A stretch of DNA of 64,000 nt from Pyrenochaeta sp. MPI-SDFR-AT-0127. Its lineage: Eukaryota; Ascomycota; Dothideomycetes; Pleosporales; Cucurbitariaceae. The DNA is taken from contig JAGTJM010000017.1 in the NCBI GenBank assembly GCA_020747015.1, positions 124,001 to 188,000 on the forward strand. Reading direction: 5' to 3'. Positions 1 to 10,337 of the stretch are shown piece after piece. Position 1 is the stretch's first letter. The number at the start of each line of letters is the position of its first letter. The translations under genes and the position numbers were made by a program. The notes beneath the pieces were generated by a model. The model worked only from the letters and a program-made list of their open reading frames with translations. It had not been told where the DNA came from and searched no databases.

Positions 1-424
1 ATTTGTGAGCTGCAGCGCCTTCTTCGGCCGGGGGAGGTGTGGGTGTAGAGTCTGACGGCTTCAGGATCGACTTGAGCGGTTTGGAGACGCGTGTTTGTGG
101 TAGAGGGCGCAGCGGTGAGCTTCGCGTTGGTGTCCAGGACTGAACAATTGCCTTTTTGCTTGCTATTGCGCATGTCTGCAGCTCGAAGTTGACTCGCTTT
201 GTCCTGCTTGCCGAGCTTGAGGGTATGCTAATATCGGAAGAAGGCGATTGCACGGGTGTGTTGAGCAGCGCCTTGGTGGCAGCGATGTTGGGCAGAGCAG
301 GCTTTTCGCCAAATGGGTCGTCGAGAAATCGCAGCGTTTCGTCGACGTCCTCGTCGTTGTCTTCGAGGTCTTTGGGCGGAGTTGGAGGACGAAGGGAAAG
401 GGAATCAAACTTGGACAACACCAT
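1..424 (-). CDS. rif1: Rif1-like telomere/replication-timing regulator, N-terminal fragment
   Basis: The frame opens at an ATG at 424 and stays open to the left edge, giving the first 141 residues of a longer protein. The segment is disordered and Pro/Ser/Asp-rich. It carries two protein phosphatase 1 docking motifs: KRVNF (an RVxF site, residues 76-80) and SILK (residues 119-122). That pair near the N-terminus is the known arrangement in yeast Rif1, which brings PP1 to origins and telomeres to oppose DDK. The start PPTPPKDLED with an acidic 'DETLRFLDDPFG' stretch also fits my memory of filamentous fungal Rif1 proteins. The HEAT-repeat body lies outside the window, so the name rests on the docking motifs and general resemblance. 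Other PP1-binding proteins are possible. It is divergent from RIC8. Confidence 0.7.
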   Translation of the reverse strand, partial: MVLSKFDSLSLRPPTPPKDLEDNDEDVDETLRFLDDPFGEKPALPNIAATKALLNTPVQSPSSDISIPSSSASRTKRVNFELQTCAIASKKAIVQSWTPTRSSPLRPLPQTRVSKPLKSILKPSDSTPTPPPAEEGAAAHK

Positions 425-1113
425 GGCTATGCTGAGAACCGACTAACAGAAACAACGGACAAGAGTAAAGAATCGCACTCGCATTGCCAGCTGTAAATGC
501 GTAGTTGAGTGCGTATGGGAGCGATTGTCGAGGTGGTCGACTACCCCGGCGCGCATGGCCTAGAATGGCTGGCTGGGGCTGCACGTCGACGCGTTGGCGA
601 GTTACGCGCTATCGCGCCCGTGTAAAGTGCCTATTCTCTGGCAACGACCTCTCGAACCGAGAATTCCACTCGCTGTTGAAATAAGGTATACATTATCGCA
701 CGCGATGCATTATCATACTGGGCGTCTTTTCTGAATTTCGAAAGCCGCGACTGGGCCATGAATTCTGGCTTGAGAGGCATTCATCGGGAAGCTTGTTGTG
801 CTATAATTGCACGTGAAAATAGTACCAGAGTCTACTTAGCTAGACATACATACATTCTGAATTGATAGTAAAAAGACGATAGCTGCCTGACGTCTTGTCT
901 TGCTCTGCGCCTTGTTCGTCTACAGCCCTCCCATGGTTTTGGCGGGGCTCAAGTTTGAGCCTCAACCCACCTCGCAGCCTCCAACACCGCGGCTTGACAC
1001 ATGCACTGTCCTCTCTCTGCTACTAAAATCCTGCATATTTTTCGTCTTCAGCTATAATGAATTCACAAAAGGTTGGAAAGGGTTCGTAGTGCGCCATAGG
1101 CCCTTGTACGGCT
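425..1113. other. Divergent intergenic region between the Rif1-like gene and RIC8
   Basis: No gene is seen here. It should hold both promoters. An ACGCGT hexamer (MluI cell-cycle box consensus) sits at 589-594, about 165 bp upstream of the Rif1-like start, which would suit a replication gene; a hexamer is weak evidence. A short frame MNSQKVGKGS-stop at 1057-1089 is either a small upstream ORF or the true first exon of RIC8 (see RIC8). Confidence 0.5.
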
Positions 1114-2746
1114 ATGCGCAAGCTGAATGCTAAGGAGGCCACAGCGAAACTTGACCATGTTACCAAACTGCTTTCCGAGTTGAAAGCAGACCTGGACGCA
1201 TCCAGGCTGTCGATCCAACGTATGCCACTTCTTGTCCTTCGCGAGGAAGCGACGCGCTCATCAGCCGATTAGAAAGACAGCAATTGCTAGAGCAGCTCAA
1301 AGTATATGGCCGTTCAGTCGACAACTCGGATCCTATATTCACCCAAGATGTATGCTTGGAAGATCCACAGTCGGAAGGCACACAATGACCGCGTTAGGGC
1401 CTTCGAACACTGGGACGCTACGCCTTCGAGGGCGAAACGACTGCAGCATCACAAGAAGCCCTTCGATGTATAGCTAATGCGCTGCTGCTTGTCCCTAGGA
1501 CGCGCCAGATACTAATAGACTTGGGCCATGGTCCACATGCAGCGGATAGACTGAAGGCGAGCACAGCCTGATCAGAACGTACAAATCATCACCATGTCTG
1601 ACTGCGTTGCAGAGCGAAAGCGCCGATGACGAGTTTCTAGCCTCCCGCGTGCTCTTCCTCATGACCTACGATGCAGATCTCGACTACGTAAAGCTCGTTC
1701 AAGAAAATCAGCTTGCAGACAACATCCACGCTGCAATACTACGGCATGCAAAGCGCTACTCCAAGTCAACGCGGCGGTCATCGCAAGAGCACACCCACCC
1801 TATGGACCTTATGGCCCTCTCAGAAACGCTGAAGCTCCTCTTCAACATCACACATTTCCATCCTGACCTTATCGAATACTTCTCTAAGTCTATACCGCAT
1901 ATCTTCAAGATTTTAGTGCGGAGGGATATACCCAAGCCACCATTGAGTGCCCCGGTCAATTTCCTCATCAATGCACTATTAAATCTTGATTTGGAAGACG
2001 CAAAGGGGCAACAAAAAGAACTTTTGGGTTTTAACGCAGTATTTCCATCATTTGACCAAAATTGCAACGCTGCCCAACTCATAAACATCCTTGATCGAGC
2101 CATCATCGCGTACCCCGAATCGGAGCTCGATAATACTGTAGCGCCACTACTAACACTCATTCGCCGCATTTATGAAATAGCACCACAAGGTGTGAAGAAA
2201 ACCATGGAGAAGCTCATCCTTCCCACGTCAGAAGAACGTGACAAGCCTATCGGAAAGTCCGACACGCTATCCTCTCGCCTCCTCAATCTATCTACGTCAG
2301 CGCTAACGCCTACTCTTCGCGGCTCAATATCTGCAATGATGTTCGAGCTTTCAGACAAAGATGCATCGATGTTTGTACAAAACGTAGGCTATGGGTACGC
2401 GTCAGGCTTTCTCATGTCGAATAATATTCCAATGCCAGAGGAGGCGATGCAGGCAAACGCGACCGCTCAGGGCCAGAGTATACAAGTAAATCCAATTACA
2501 GGGCAGAGACTCGATAGAGAAGAAAATGTGCAAGAAGAGCCTATGACGGAAGAGGAGAAAGAAAGAGAAGCAGAGAGATTGTTTGTGCTTTTTGAACGGT
2601 ATGTTGTCTACTAAATCTGGACTTGTTGGGTCTAAGCTGACTTGGGAATCAGGCTCAAAGCAACTGGTGTCGTAGACGTCCAAAATCCTGTTGAACAAGC
2701 TTATCGATCAGGGAGGATTGAGGAACTACCAGACGATGCAGAGTGA
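1114..2746 (+). CDS. ric8: RIC8/synembryn, guanine nucleotide exchange factor for G-alpha
   Basis: RIC8 is the cytosolic chaperone and exchange factor for heterotrimeric G-alpha subunits. Exons I infer: 1114-1208, 1265-1349, 1398-1556, 1613-2598 and 2653-2746, about 472 residues. Recognisable family blocks include 'LLEQLKVYGR', 'SQEALRCIANALLLVPRTR', 'ADDEFLASRVLFL' and the armadillo-like helices that follow, ending in LKATGVVDVQNPVEQ. Introns 1350-1397 and 2599-2652 are normal GT-AG with correct phase. The one at 1557-1612 only works as a GC-AG intron (donor AAG/GCGAGC); the nearby GT donor would leave TGA in frame. The first intron is uncertain: the tidy GTATGC donor at 1220 gives the wrong phase, and the in-phase GTCGAT donor at 1209 is weak. 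The start could instead be ATG 1057 spliced over 1072-1134. Confidence 0.9.
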
Positions 2747-3457
2747 ATAATTGCCCTGTTAGTCGCTATCTCTTCTGATTGTCGCTTAGATCTGGAGCGT
2801 AGCGTACAGCATAAGTGCAAACGTTGGAGTAGGCATCGCCATAGATCAGCAGCTATGATAAGACATGAATCAAACTAAGACTGTTTTACCGAAATTATCA
2901 ATGTCGATATAATCGCCGTCAAATAAATGTTTACCATCACGTTCGTGATCGTGCAGTTTGTAAAAGAAAATAGATTTCCCCTAAACTCCCCCAATACCTC
3001 GAGAAAAAAGTAAGGTAGAAGCCACACCATTTGGCCCTTCACGAATGGTGCACATTGCCAAAATGCACGAAAACCCCTCCATTGAATTATGATATTTTCT
3101 GGATAGATGCTCAGAGTTGTTGTGCGCCAGAATCATGAATGTAGAAGCTGGAATGAAACTCGGCTTCAACGCCGTGGAAAAACTGCAGAAAAAAGAACGG
3201 CTTGAACTGACGTGCAAACATCAATAGGACAGATCGCGTTCGAGGGACTCGTGTATGTATATTTTTGTCGTTATAGATGTCGTAAGATCATGAATCGTGA
3301 TGTGGTACTGTCATGTATAGCATAAATAAGTTGTCATGTGAAGACGCTCGGGTAGAGTAGTACTAGGAGAATGGGGTGATCAGACCATTGATCGATGCTT
3401 CAGGTCCTTATGGTAAGTGGAGATGCTGGCGAATTTCGGAGGGCTAATGCGATCTAA
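2747..3457. other. Convergent intergenic region, RIC8 / KAR5-like
   Basis: Shared 3' space of two convergent genes. AAATAA-type poly(A)-like stretches occur near 2918-2926. I see no supported coding, RNA or repeat element. Confidence 0.5.
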
Positions 3458-5131
3458 CTAGTTGTTGATAGTGTTGAATTTGCCCTCATGGATACGAATC
3501 GGAATCTCAACGCCTGGTAGGAATCCAATACCGCCGTCATTGCGGTATTGCCGCACCCAAAAAGGGCGAACGAGGCGTTTGAAAATGCTGCTGATGATGA
3601 ACCCAAGGAAGGAGTTGATACGAACGACTGGGTATGCGCTGATCCAGAGCAGAAGAACGATACCTGCTCCCATGTGTGTTGATGATAGACTGGCCATAGC
3701 CATGAGTGAGCGCTGATTATGGATATTAGTCACTATTGAGACAAGATTTTCGATCCAGTTGAAAACGCCGCAGGTGTAGAGGAGAAAGGCAGAGCTGCAA
3801 GCCCCTACTGAATATGCTGCAAGTCTCCTGTTGAGTTTGTGAAGAACAATAAAAATAAAGAGAGCACCGATCATGGCGACAATGGCACGAATGAAGAAAG
3901 TGGCCAGAGCTGAAAGTGAGCTCAAGAACGCAAAGCCCTCTGTGAGATTCTCAGTCTGACTTTCGAAGTTGCGCAGGCGTTGAGCAATAGTTTCTGCTGT
4001 ACTCAGGGACATATCTGCGATCTCGTTGGTCTTGTTGACAGTCACATATACAGCGTCCATGTGACTAGATAAAACGTTGTAGCTGTCCACTTGCATCTGG
4101 TGATGATCCTTGAGACTGGATAGTGATGCAGAATGAAATTGCCGAAGCTCGTCGTTTAAGAACTTGGCAAGTAGAGTGCTCTCTACCATTATATCCTGTG
4201 AGAAGTGCTGCATCCTTTGGTGAATTCGTTCGATCTCAATATTTTGACTGTAAGCCAAGGCTGTAATGAGTTCAGATATCGACAGGTTCAGGAACGCATG
4301 AAATTTCTCATCCAGCGCTCCGACAGCTGCAATGGCCTTTTCTTGAACAATTTGTATCTCTTCTTTGAGTTGGTAATGAGAGTTTCGAGCTTCTTTCGAA
4401 AAATGTCTTGACTGGCGAATAAACGATTCGTAGTCTTCAGTTGCTTTCTGCAAATTCGATGTGACGATGCCCAGAACTTCCGTTACATTTTTGAAGGTCT
4501 CGAGATGATTCTCTCGCTCGATGGAATCTCGACTAGCTTGGCACATGACTACCGCATTCTGCCGGGCGTTACTGAAAGATGTCCAATACTGCGGTGTTGA
4601 TTGCAAGCTTTTCAGACATTGTGTGTAAAGTTGGTCTTTGAACTCGGGATAACACGGCTTGTCGTCTCGAGTTTCCGGCTTAGTGTACCACCAGCTCCCA
4701 CGCTTACCACAAGCCTTTGGCGAGGGAACCAGAATATCACAATATGGCGGTGGGATAGGGTTAATTGGTTGAGCACTGAGTAGTTCGCAGACTGCAAGCT
4801 TGGCAGCATACTCGGTCTTGACATTATCTAAATAGGCCTCTGGGCGAGATTTGGCAAACTCTGGTGCGTTTTCAAGGAGTTTGCATTCGTTCATTAGGTT
4901 CGAAGCGGCCATGCGAGTGCAGGTTGGCGCAGTCTGCATAGAGACTACAAATTCGATGGCTTGCGTTATCACCTTATGGTTTCTGGAAGTGGTGTGCTGG
5001 AAGAGAGAGTCCACGTTGATGGTTGGATCTGGGCCTGCTACTGGAGATTGGTAGTAAGAAAGCACCACTTGTGAATACAAGAGGATCACAATAGCGATTT
5101 TCAAAATGAGTGAACCACTTCGTGTAGCCAT
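3458..5131 (-). CDS. kar5: KAR5/Tht1-like nuclear membrane fusion protein
   Basis: Single-exon gene of 557 residues. It begins with a clear signal peptide (about residues 1-25, hydrophobic AIVILLYSQVV). A Cys-containing lumenal region follows (CTRMAASNLMNEC, AVCELL, YCDIL, KACGKR, PCYPEF), then a long alpha-helical stretch likely to form coiled coil (about 200-390), three hydrophobic segments (about 400-426, 436-462 and 482-503) and a basic tail. This order is that of the KAR5/Tht1/Brambleberry family, ER and nuclear-envelope proteins needed for nuclear fusion in mating. Sequence identity in this family is low, so the call rests on architecture plus the Cys pattern. It is divergent from uL6m. 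Confidence 0.78.
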   Translation of the reverse strand: MATRSGSLILKIAIVILLYSQVVLSYYQSPVAGPDPTINVDSLFQHTTSRNHKVITQAIEFVVSMQTAPTCTRMAASNLMNECKLLENAPEFAKSRPEAYLDNVKTEYAAKLAVCELLSAQPINPIPPPYCDILVPSPKACGKRGSWWYTKPETRDDKPCYPEFKDQLYTQCLKSLQSTPQYWTSFSNARQNAVVMCQASRDSIERENHLETFKNVTEVLGIVTSNLQKATEDYESFIRQSRHFSKEARNSHYQLKEEIQIVQEKAIAAVGALDEKFHAFLNLSISELITALAYSQNIEIERIHQRMQHFSQDIMVESTLLAKFLNDELRQFHSASLSSLKDHHQMQVDSYNVLSSHMDAVYVTVNKTNEIADMSLSTAETIAQRLRNFESQTENLTEGFAFLSSLSALATFFIRAIVAMIGALFIFIVLHKLNRRLAAYSVGACSSAFLLYTCGVFNWIENLVSIVTNIHNQRSLMAMASLSSTHMGAGIVLLLWISAYPVVRINSFLGFIISSIFKRLVRPFWVRQYRNDGGIGFLPGVEIPIRIHEGKFNTINN

Positions 5132-5599
5132 ATTGAAGCGGCCGCTTAGAAGCAGAATGTAGTAGAGAATGAGGAGGAAAACAGAAGGCTTAGAGAAACC
5201 ATATGGAAAGAGTCTATTCCAATTTTTTCTGAAGTGAGAGAGCGATTACAGCAGATGAGTTTGAAAACTTGAAGCATGCTGTTTTGCAGCGATGTTAGTG
5301 AGAGCCTTGAGCGGTAAGATGACGAGGCCTGGTCAGTTGAAGGGGAAACGGTTCCAGGCTTTGGTAACAAGCCTCATAACGAGATGGATCAAAGGCGGAA
5401 GTTTGAAACCCTATCCCGAACCATATCCATCAGCGACTTTTGGAGTTTGGTTGGTGGCTAGTCACAAACGTGACGGGGAAGGTGGGACTCGAAGCTCACA
5501 CGAAATCAGGTGATCTTAGAGATGACTAAGCTGGCTTGCCTCAGCGGCCGACATCTCCAGAAAACTTCCGCCAAGATCATCTGCAAGCATCAACACACC
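5132..5599. other. Divergent promoter region, KAR5-like / uL6m
   Basis: About 470 bp between two start codons. The frame of the uL6m gene is open upstream to 5510, but the first credible start is at 5600. Nothing else is supported. Confidence 0.5.
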
Positions 5600-6410
5600 A
5601 TGTTCGCTCCAGCACGCCGGCGGTGCGCTCAAAGCATTGCGAAAGCCTCAATCCAACCTGTCGACTCGATCCCGACTTTTCTGCTACCTGCACTTTCGAG
5701 ACAAACAGCGTCAAGGACCTTCACCACAACCGCACCATGTCAATCCAAGATCGGATCCGCCGCGCTCTCAGTGCCGCCGGGGGTATCTTTCCAGGTAATA
5801 GCGCCTTCTACAAAGGGTAGAGGGACTAGAGTGCAGGCAATATCTACAGTTCAAGTCAAGGGACCCCTCGGGGAGCTTTCCATGGAGATACCTCCCTACA
5901 TCAACATCAATCAGGACCCGACCTTAGGCGGACCGACATTAACGATCCAAGATTCTACAGATGCGAAGCAAAAGGCTATGTGGGGTATGAATCTCTGGAT
6001 ACTCTAGCAATCTTACTTTCACTGACTTTATGTCAGGTACAACTCGCGCATACCTCCAAAACCATATCCTTGGTGTCAGCGAAGGACACAGTGCTATTCT
6101 CCGCTTTGTCGGCGTTGGATTTCGTGCCTCTGTTGAAGATACTGCAACAACCGTCGAGTCAGAGTACCCCGGCCAGAAATTCGTGAACCTGAAAGTCGGA
6201 TACTCCCATCCCGTCGAGCTAGGCATTCCGAAGGGCGTTACGGCTAGTACGCCACAGCCGACTCGTTTACTATTAGAAGGGCCAGAGAAAGAGGTGGTCA
6301 TGCAATTCGCAGCGAATATTAGGATGTGGAGAAAACCAGAGCCGTATAAGGGCAAGGGTGTCTTTGTGAATGGGGAAACTATAAAGCTGAAAAATAAGAA
6401 GATCAAGTGA
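5600..6410 (+). CDS. mrpl6: Mitochondrial large-subunit ribosomal protein uL6m
   Basis: Two exons, 5600-5984 and 6037-6410, joined by a 52-nt GT-AG intron that restores KAMWG/TTRAYLQNH. The product is about 252 residues. The N-terminus (MFAPARRRCAQSIAKASI, then SRTFTTTAPCQS) is basic, Ser/Thr-rich and free of acidic residues, as in a mitochondrial targeting sequence. The two L6 folds follow: 'VKGPLGEL' in the first half and 'VGVGFRASVE', 'VGYSHPVELGIPKGVTA' and 'KGKGVFVNGETIKLK' in the second. uL6 lies near the factor-binding site of the large subunit. ATG 5600 is chosen because the longer frame upstream lacks targeting character. It converges on the RT gene. Confidence 0.93.
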
Positions 6411-7493
6411 GTGGGTACTGTACTGTGTTGTATATATGTATTGTATGCAAATAGTGTATATTATACCCCCGCTTAGGTGGGATGAAAGCTGTGAGCCACA
6501 AGGGCTCTCATGGCAAATCGAATCGAGATTAGAGCGACAAGCTTCAGTAATCCATTGTCGTATCAGAGTAGCCATTGCCAACCACTTCGCATTCGCTTTA
6601 AGAGAGTGATCGCAACTCCGTATAGTAGGTTGTCATGAAGTCATGTTGAAGTGTGCTATCAGACACTGCTGCAGAGTGATATCTGTCATCGAAAATGCTG
6701 TATGCCAAAAGAAAACTCATGAGACATTCACTACGTTAGCTATACATTGTATCATTAGCGTTCCACCTCCATAAACATACTCCAATCTCAGTAACAACGC
6801 AACGTGATTCATTAGTGTTTTCAAAGACACTGCACAATTACTGGGGCTTTATCTCGGGATTGCGCACAACTTCTCCCTGCCTGCTAGTTTGCGAATTTCG
6901 TAATAGGTTGAGAAGAAATGATTGCATGAATATATTTCATACCGTATTCTGTGCTGTCCGATAATTATTGACTTGCCAAATCATCTCTTGTTGGGATTTA
7001 TTCGCTGGTTAAACACTTTTGCCCAAATGTCTTACCTTTTTCTGTGGCATTTTACAGCCAGCTCCCAAAAGTACTACATCCGGATATAACAAACATGTGT
7101 TGCCCACCAACGACGACTCAGAGATAGCTTTTGCGGTTATAAACGGCTTCACTTGTAATGAAGGTCTGTTCGCGATATCTCTGCTGTAGATTTAAACAGG
7201 ACACTCTTTATTATTGGCCTTCAACGTCATAGCGAATATTGCCGGGTTTGATGAGGACGTGAAAACCATACCAGCTATCCAATTTGGTTTCTTTTAGATT
7301 CGTTACTGGCTACGAGGACGTTTAGCATAGTCGTAAAAGAGGTCAAAATCAGTGCACTAAAAACCTACAGATACTTACCACATATGAAAAGTACAACGAG
7401 AATGTTTAAGAAAATCCCCGATCGATCCACATCTACCCAAGGTCCAAGTCCTAGACCCAGAGGATAGAGCGAAGCCCACGACCTGTAGCCTCC
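6411..7493. other. Convergent intergenic region downstream of uL6m and the RT gene
   Basis: About 1.1 kb, AT-rich in places (6720-7060), with no supported gene. It is longer than the typical convergent gap in this window. Confidence 0.45.
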
Positions 7494-10337
7494 TCAACAA
7501 TCACTAAAAGTCCCATAGCTCGAGTCATCATCGCCATCATTCCATACATGCCCTCTGACTGCTTTATAGACCTCCCTTGGTACACCTTCACCCCACCAAA
7601 TCTCTAGCGTACCATACTTCTCGAAGCACTCGGCACCATGCATGCCCAAGACCCACTTCTCCTCACTGCTCAACTTCCTCATATACTTCATATCGCCAAT
7701 CCCAGCTAAGAAGGATATGCTTTGGAAGACCTGAGAACTGAGCTCGATGTCGTCGATCGGCTCGCGGTGAAGGTCTCGGTACAAATCCATAACTGTAGGC
7801 GTAAAGACGTTGACTTGTGGTGCTGGGCGCGGTGAGGATCGAAGTACTGGGTACGGGATGTACTCGCGGTTCGCGGTCAGTTCTTCTTGAGACATAAACT
7901 TGGTAAGATCACGCTCTGGCCCTAAGGCGGCATCGATGCGATCTTTATTATCGTTGAAGATGGTTCGAATCTTTTCCTGGCGCTGCTCATCGCTGAGCAC
8001 AGTAAAGCTCTCAGCAGCGAAGTTGTAGTATATTTCTTCATCTTTCAGATACTTTTCAATATTTGCATCAGGATTCTCGTTTATTTTATGGGCGAGGTTC
8101 ATCGTGATGAAGGGATTCCTGACGCCAAGACCTCCGTACGCTTGTGGGAGGTAGATGAATGCCTCAAGAGCAAGGTTCTCATCATATACACTGACCTTAC
8201 TGCGGCTTCGAAGCAGATACCTGATGTGAGCGGTTAGGTCGTTTCCGCCAAGGACTGTTGAAAAGATGCGATTATATGCGTCTTTCACGGCTTCAAGGTG
8301 CGACTTTCCAAAAATCTCAGCAAGTGGCCCGAAGAGGTGCGCTGCGTAGGTTCCAACGCTGCTATTCCATATGCGGATCCAGTCCAGAACTGTAGTGCAC
8401 ATGGAGAGCTGCTTCTTGACATGGTGAGAATACACATCAACTGCCGAGTTGTCGATGATGAAGCACGCAGGTGCAGTTGGCGACGCCGAGGGCGTGTCCA
8501 TAGAAAGGCAGCCGATGGCCAGTTTTCCACTACTGGTGTCGATGTCCTTCAATGCCATACCCATAATTGTGGCAAACTTGCTGATTTGTTCTGTACAGCC
8601 AGATTTCTGTTTTGGTGATCCAACGAAAAAGCACGTGTCACGTAAACGATAAAGGTGTGAGCCAGTCGTCTGGTACACAGCTAGCTCAAGAAAGAAGAGC
8701 ACTGCTTCACTGAAAAAGAGCTCCAGGCCATGCCCAACTGGAACGCCACGAGCCCGTTTTAAGATGCGGTCAGGGGTGCCGTGTAGAGCGGGCCCGATAT
8801 TGAGCTTAGCCTCGAGAAAACGTGTAAAGAAATCGACAAAGAGGACTGGTACACCCAAGAATTTCAACACTGTAACGATGGTTTTGTGTGGAAGTGAAGA
8901 AGCCACTGAATCGAAAGACATGGTAGAGACATGTGCCCCCCCGCCGAAAGCTTTGCCCAACTTCGCTTCGATAGCCAGCGTCTTTATCAATTTGGCCTGA
9001 ACCTCCTCTTTACGTGTGAGCTTTGGTGTACAACCTTCCTGCGAAGGAAGTCGCGAGACAAAAAAGTCACTAGTGTATACCCGGCTCCTTTCGTGACTGA
9101 GATTGTCATGGGCCGGCGGTGGTGGAGGTGGCGGATGCATATCGAAGGAGCGTTTCTTCTTTGACTTCTTTCCAGGTACATCAATAATCACTACAGGAGA
9201 AGACCCGTATTGTAATGGCATGCCCGCTGGAGGAGGCATCGGTGCGTGAGGATATGAAGGATGGCAGCAAGTACATGTACTAGCCCTAGGCTTGATTGGC
9301 CTGCGTGTCGGCATGAGGAAGAACTCGCGTTTGTTCATCTCGTCCGGTGTGATGAATTTGCTAGCAAATGCCATTGAGTTACGGGCATACTCCACAAGGC
9401 ATTCTTTGAGTTTAGATGCCCATCCGATCGCGGTACAGTGCAGAAAAAGCATGTCAATGACATCTTCCTCTACCGTGATGCAGTATTCTCCGTCAGAATT
9501 CTGGCGAGCAGTGACTGGTAATCCCTCGTGCTCGTTGTTGTAAACCCAATGGCGGAAAGACTTCATGTTTATTGTAGCGACCAACTCTCGCAAAGCGATA
9601 GGCGATTGCAAATAACTCTCAAGGATCTTCTTCTTCTCGACACTAATCAGATCATTCTTGAGCAGGTCCATGATGACCCACATCAAGCCATCTTGATCGG
9701 CTTCTGTCCTGCCGTCCATGAGCTGTTCGCCGTACAGACGCATGTCAGTGCGAAGGCATTCGAGAGCTGTTTCGCCTCGACCACCAGCGATAACGTCCGA
9801 CAAGTAGGTTTCGATCGTGTTGACGTCGACTTCTTTAGCTGTGAAGGTCTCCTTCTCGAATCTCTCTAGTAACTCCTCGAGCTCATTCTCAACCATCTCG
9901 AAATCATCTTCAAGAGCCGCTTTCTTGAGCTTGGCAGCTGCAGATTCGGTGGCGCTTTCTGCTTCAATGACCTCCTTCATCAAGTCTACATGCAGCATTG
10001 AGACTTCCATGCGGTTAAGATGCTTGTTCAACTTGTTCCACAGTTGCTCTTCGAACCTCAGTAACTTGGCTTCCGAAATTGACTTATCATCATGTGCTTG
10101 CTCAATGTACCGGGTCATGATCGAAAGGTCGTCATCGTTTTCTAGATACGAATCAAATTTCTTGATGTCCTCCAAGAGCTCTGAAACTCTTTTGACAGCA
10201 CTTGTCTCAGCTGAGAGTCTAGCATTGAGGTGATATCGACGTTTGAACGACTCCTTCACTCGGTTGAGCTCCTTGATCTTGATGTCAGCTGCTCCCTTGA
10301 GCGCTGGAGTGATGGTAAACGGTGGCAATGAATCCAT
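7494..10337 (-). CDS. rvt: Domesticated single-copy reverse-transcriptase-like protein (rvt family)
   Basis: Intronless, 947 residues. The rvt family is a cellular, non-mobile reverse transcriptase found as host genes in fungi and some other eukaryotes. Order seen: N-terminal helical or coiled-coil region (about 1-200); a domain ending EFFLMPTRRP (about 360); a low-complexity insert with CTCC, a KKSKKKR basic patch (NLS-like) and seven prolines; then the RT core, starting RVYTSDFFVSRLP. In the core, 'SFDSVASSLPH' looks like motif A with Asp476, 'RGVPVGHGLELFFSEAVLFF' looks like motif B, and 'LYRLRDTCFFVG' sits where motif C belongs. There RDT (566-568) replaces the HDD I remember from fungal relatives, so the second catalytic Asp appears lost. 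A thumb/C-terminal region follows ('LPQAYGGLGVRNPF'). There are no LTRs, integrase or RNase H, arguing against a retroelement. Catalytic activity is doubtful. Confidence 0.83.
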   Translation of the reverse strand: MDSLPPFTITPALKGAADIKIKELNRVKESFKRRYHLNARLSAETSAVKRVSELLEDIKKFDSYLENDDDLSIMTRYIEQAHDDKSISEAKLLRFEEQLWNKLNKHLNRMEVSMLHVDLMKEVIEAESATESAAAKLKKAALEDDFEMVENELEELLERFEKETFTAKEVDVNTIETYLSDVIAGGRGETALECLRTDMRLYGEQLMDGRTEADQDGLMWVIMDLLKNDLISVEKKKILESYLQSPIALRELVATINMKSFRHWVYNNEHEGLPVTARQNSDGEYCITVEEDVIDMLFLHCTAIGWASKLKECLVEYARNSMAFASKFITPDEMNKREFFLMPTRRPIKPRASTCTCCHPSYPHAPMPPPAGMPLQYGSSPVVIIDVPGKKSKKKRSFDMHPPPPPPPAHDNLSHERSRVYTSDFFVSRLPSQEGCTPKLTRKEEVQAKLIKTLAIEAKLGKAFGGGAHVSTMSFDSVASSLPHKTIVTVLKFLGVPVLFVDFFTRFLEAKLNIGPALHGTPDRILKRARGVPVGHGLELFFSEAVLFFLELAVYQTTGSHLYRLRDTCFFVGSPKQKSGCTEQISKFATIMGMALKDIDTSSGKLAIGCLSMDTPSASPTAPACFIIDNSAVDVYSHHVKKQLSMCTTVLDWIRIWNSSVGTYAAHLFGPLAEIFGKSHLEAVKDAYNRIFSTVLGGNDLTAHIRYLLRSRSKVSVYDENLALEAFIYLPQAYGGLGVRNPFITMNLAHKINENPDANIEKYLKDEEIYYNFAAESFTVLSDEQRQEKIRTIFNDNKDRIDAALGPERDLTKFMSQEELTANREYIPYPVLRSSPRPAPQVNVFTPTVMDLYRDLHREPIDDIELSSQVFQSISFLAGIGDMKYMRKLSSEEKWVLGMHGAECFEKYGTLEIWWGEGVPREVYKAVRGHVWNDGDDDSSYGTFSDC

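Noticed and set aside
9817..10233. 138-residue Ser-rich plus-strand frame
   Set aside because: Antisense of the helical N-terminus of the RT gene; Ser runs mirror Glu/Leu codons.
7494..10337. RT gene as an active LINE or LTR retroelement
   Set aside because: No gag, endonuclease, integrase, RNase H, LTR or poly(A)/target duplication; the architecture fits the host rvt gene.
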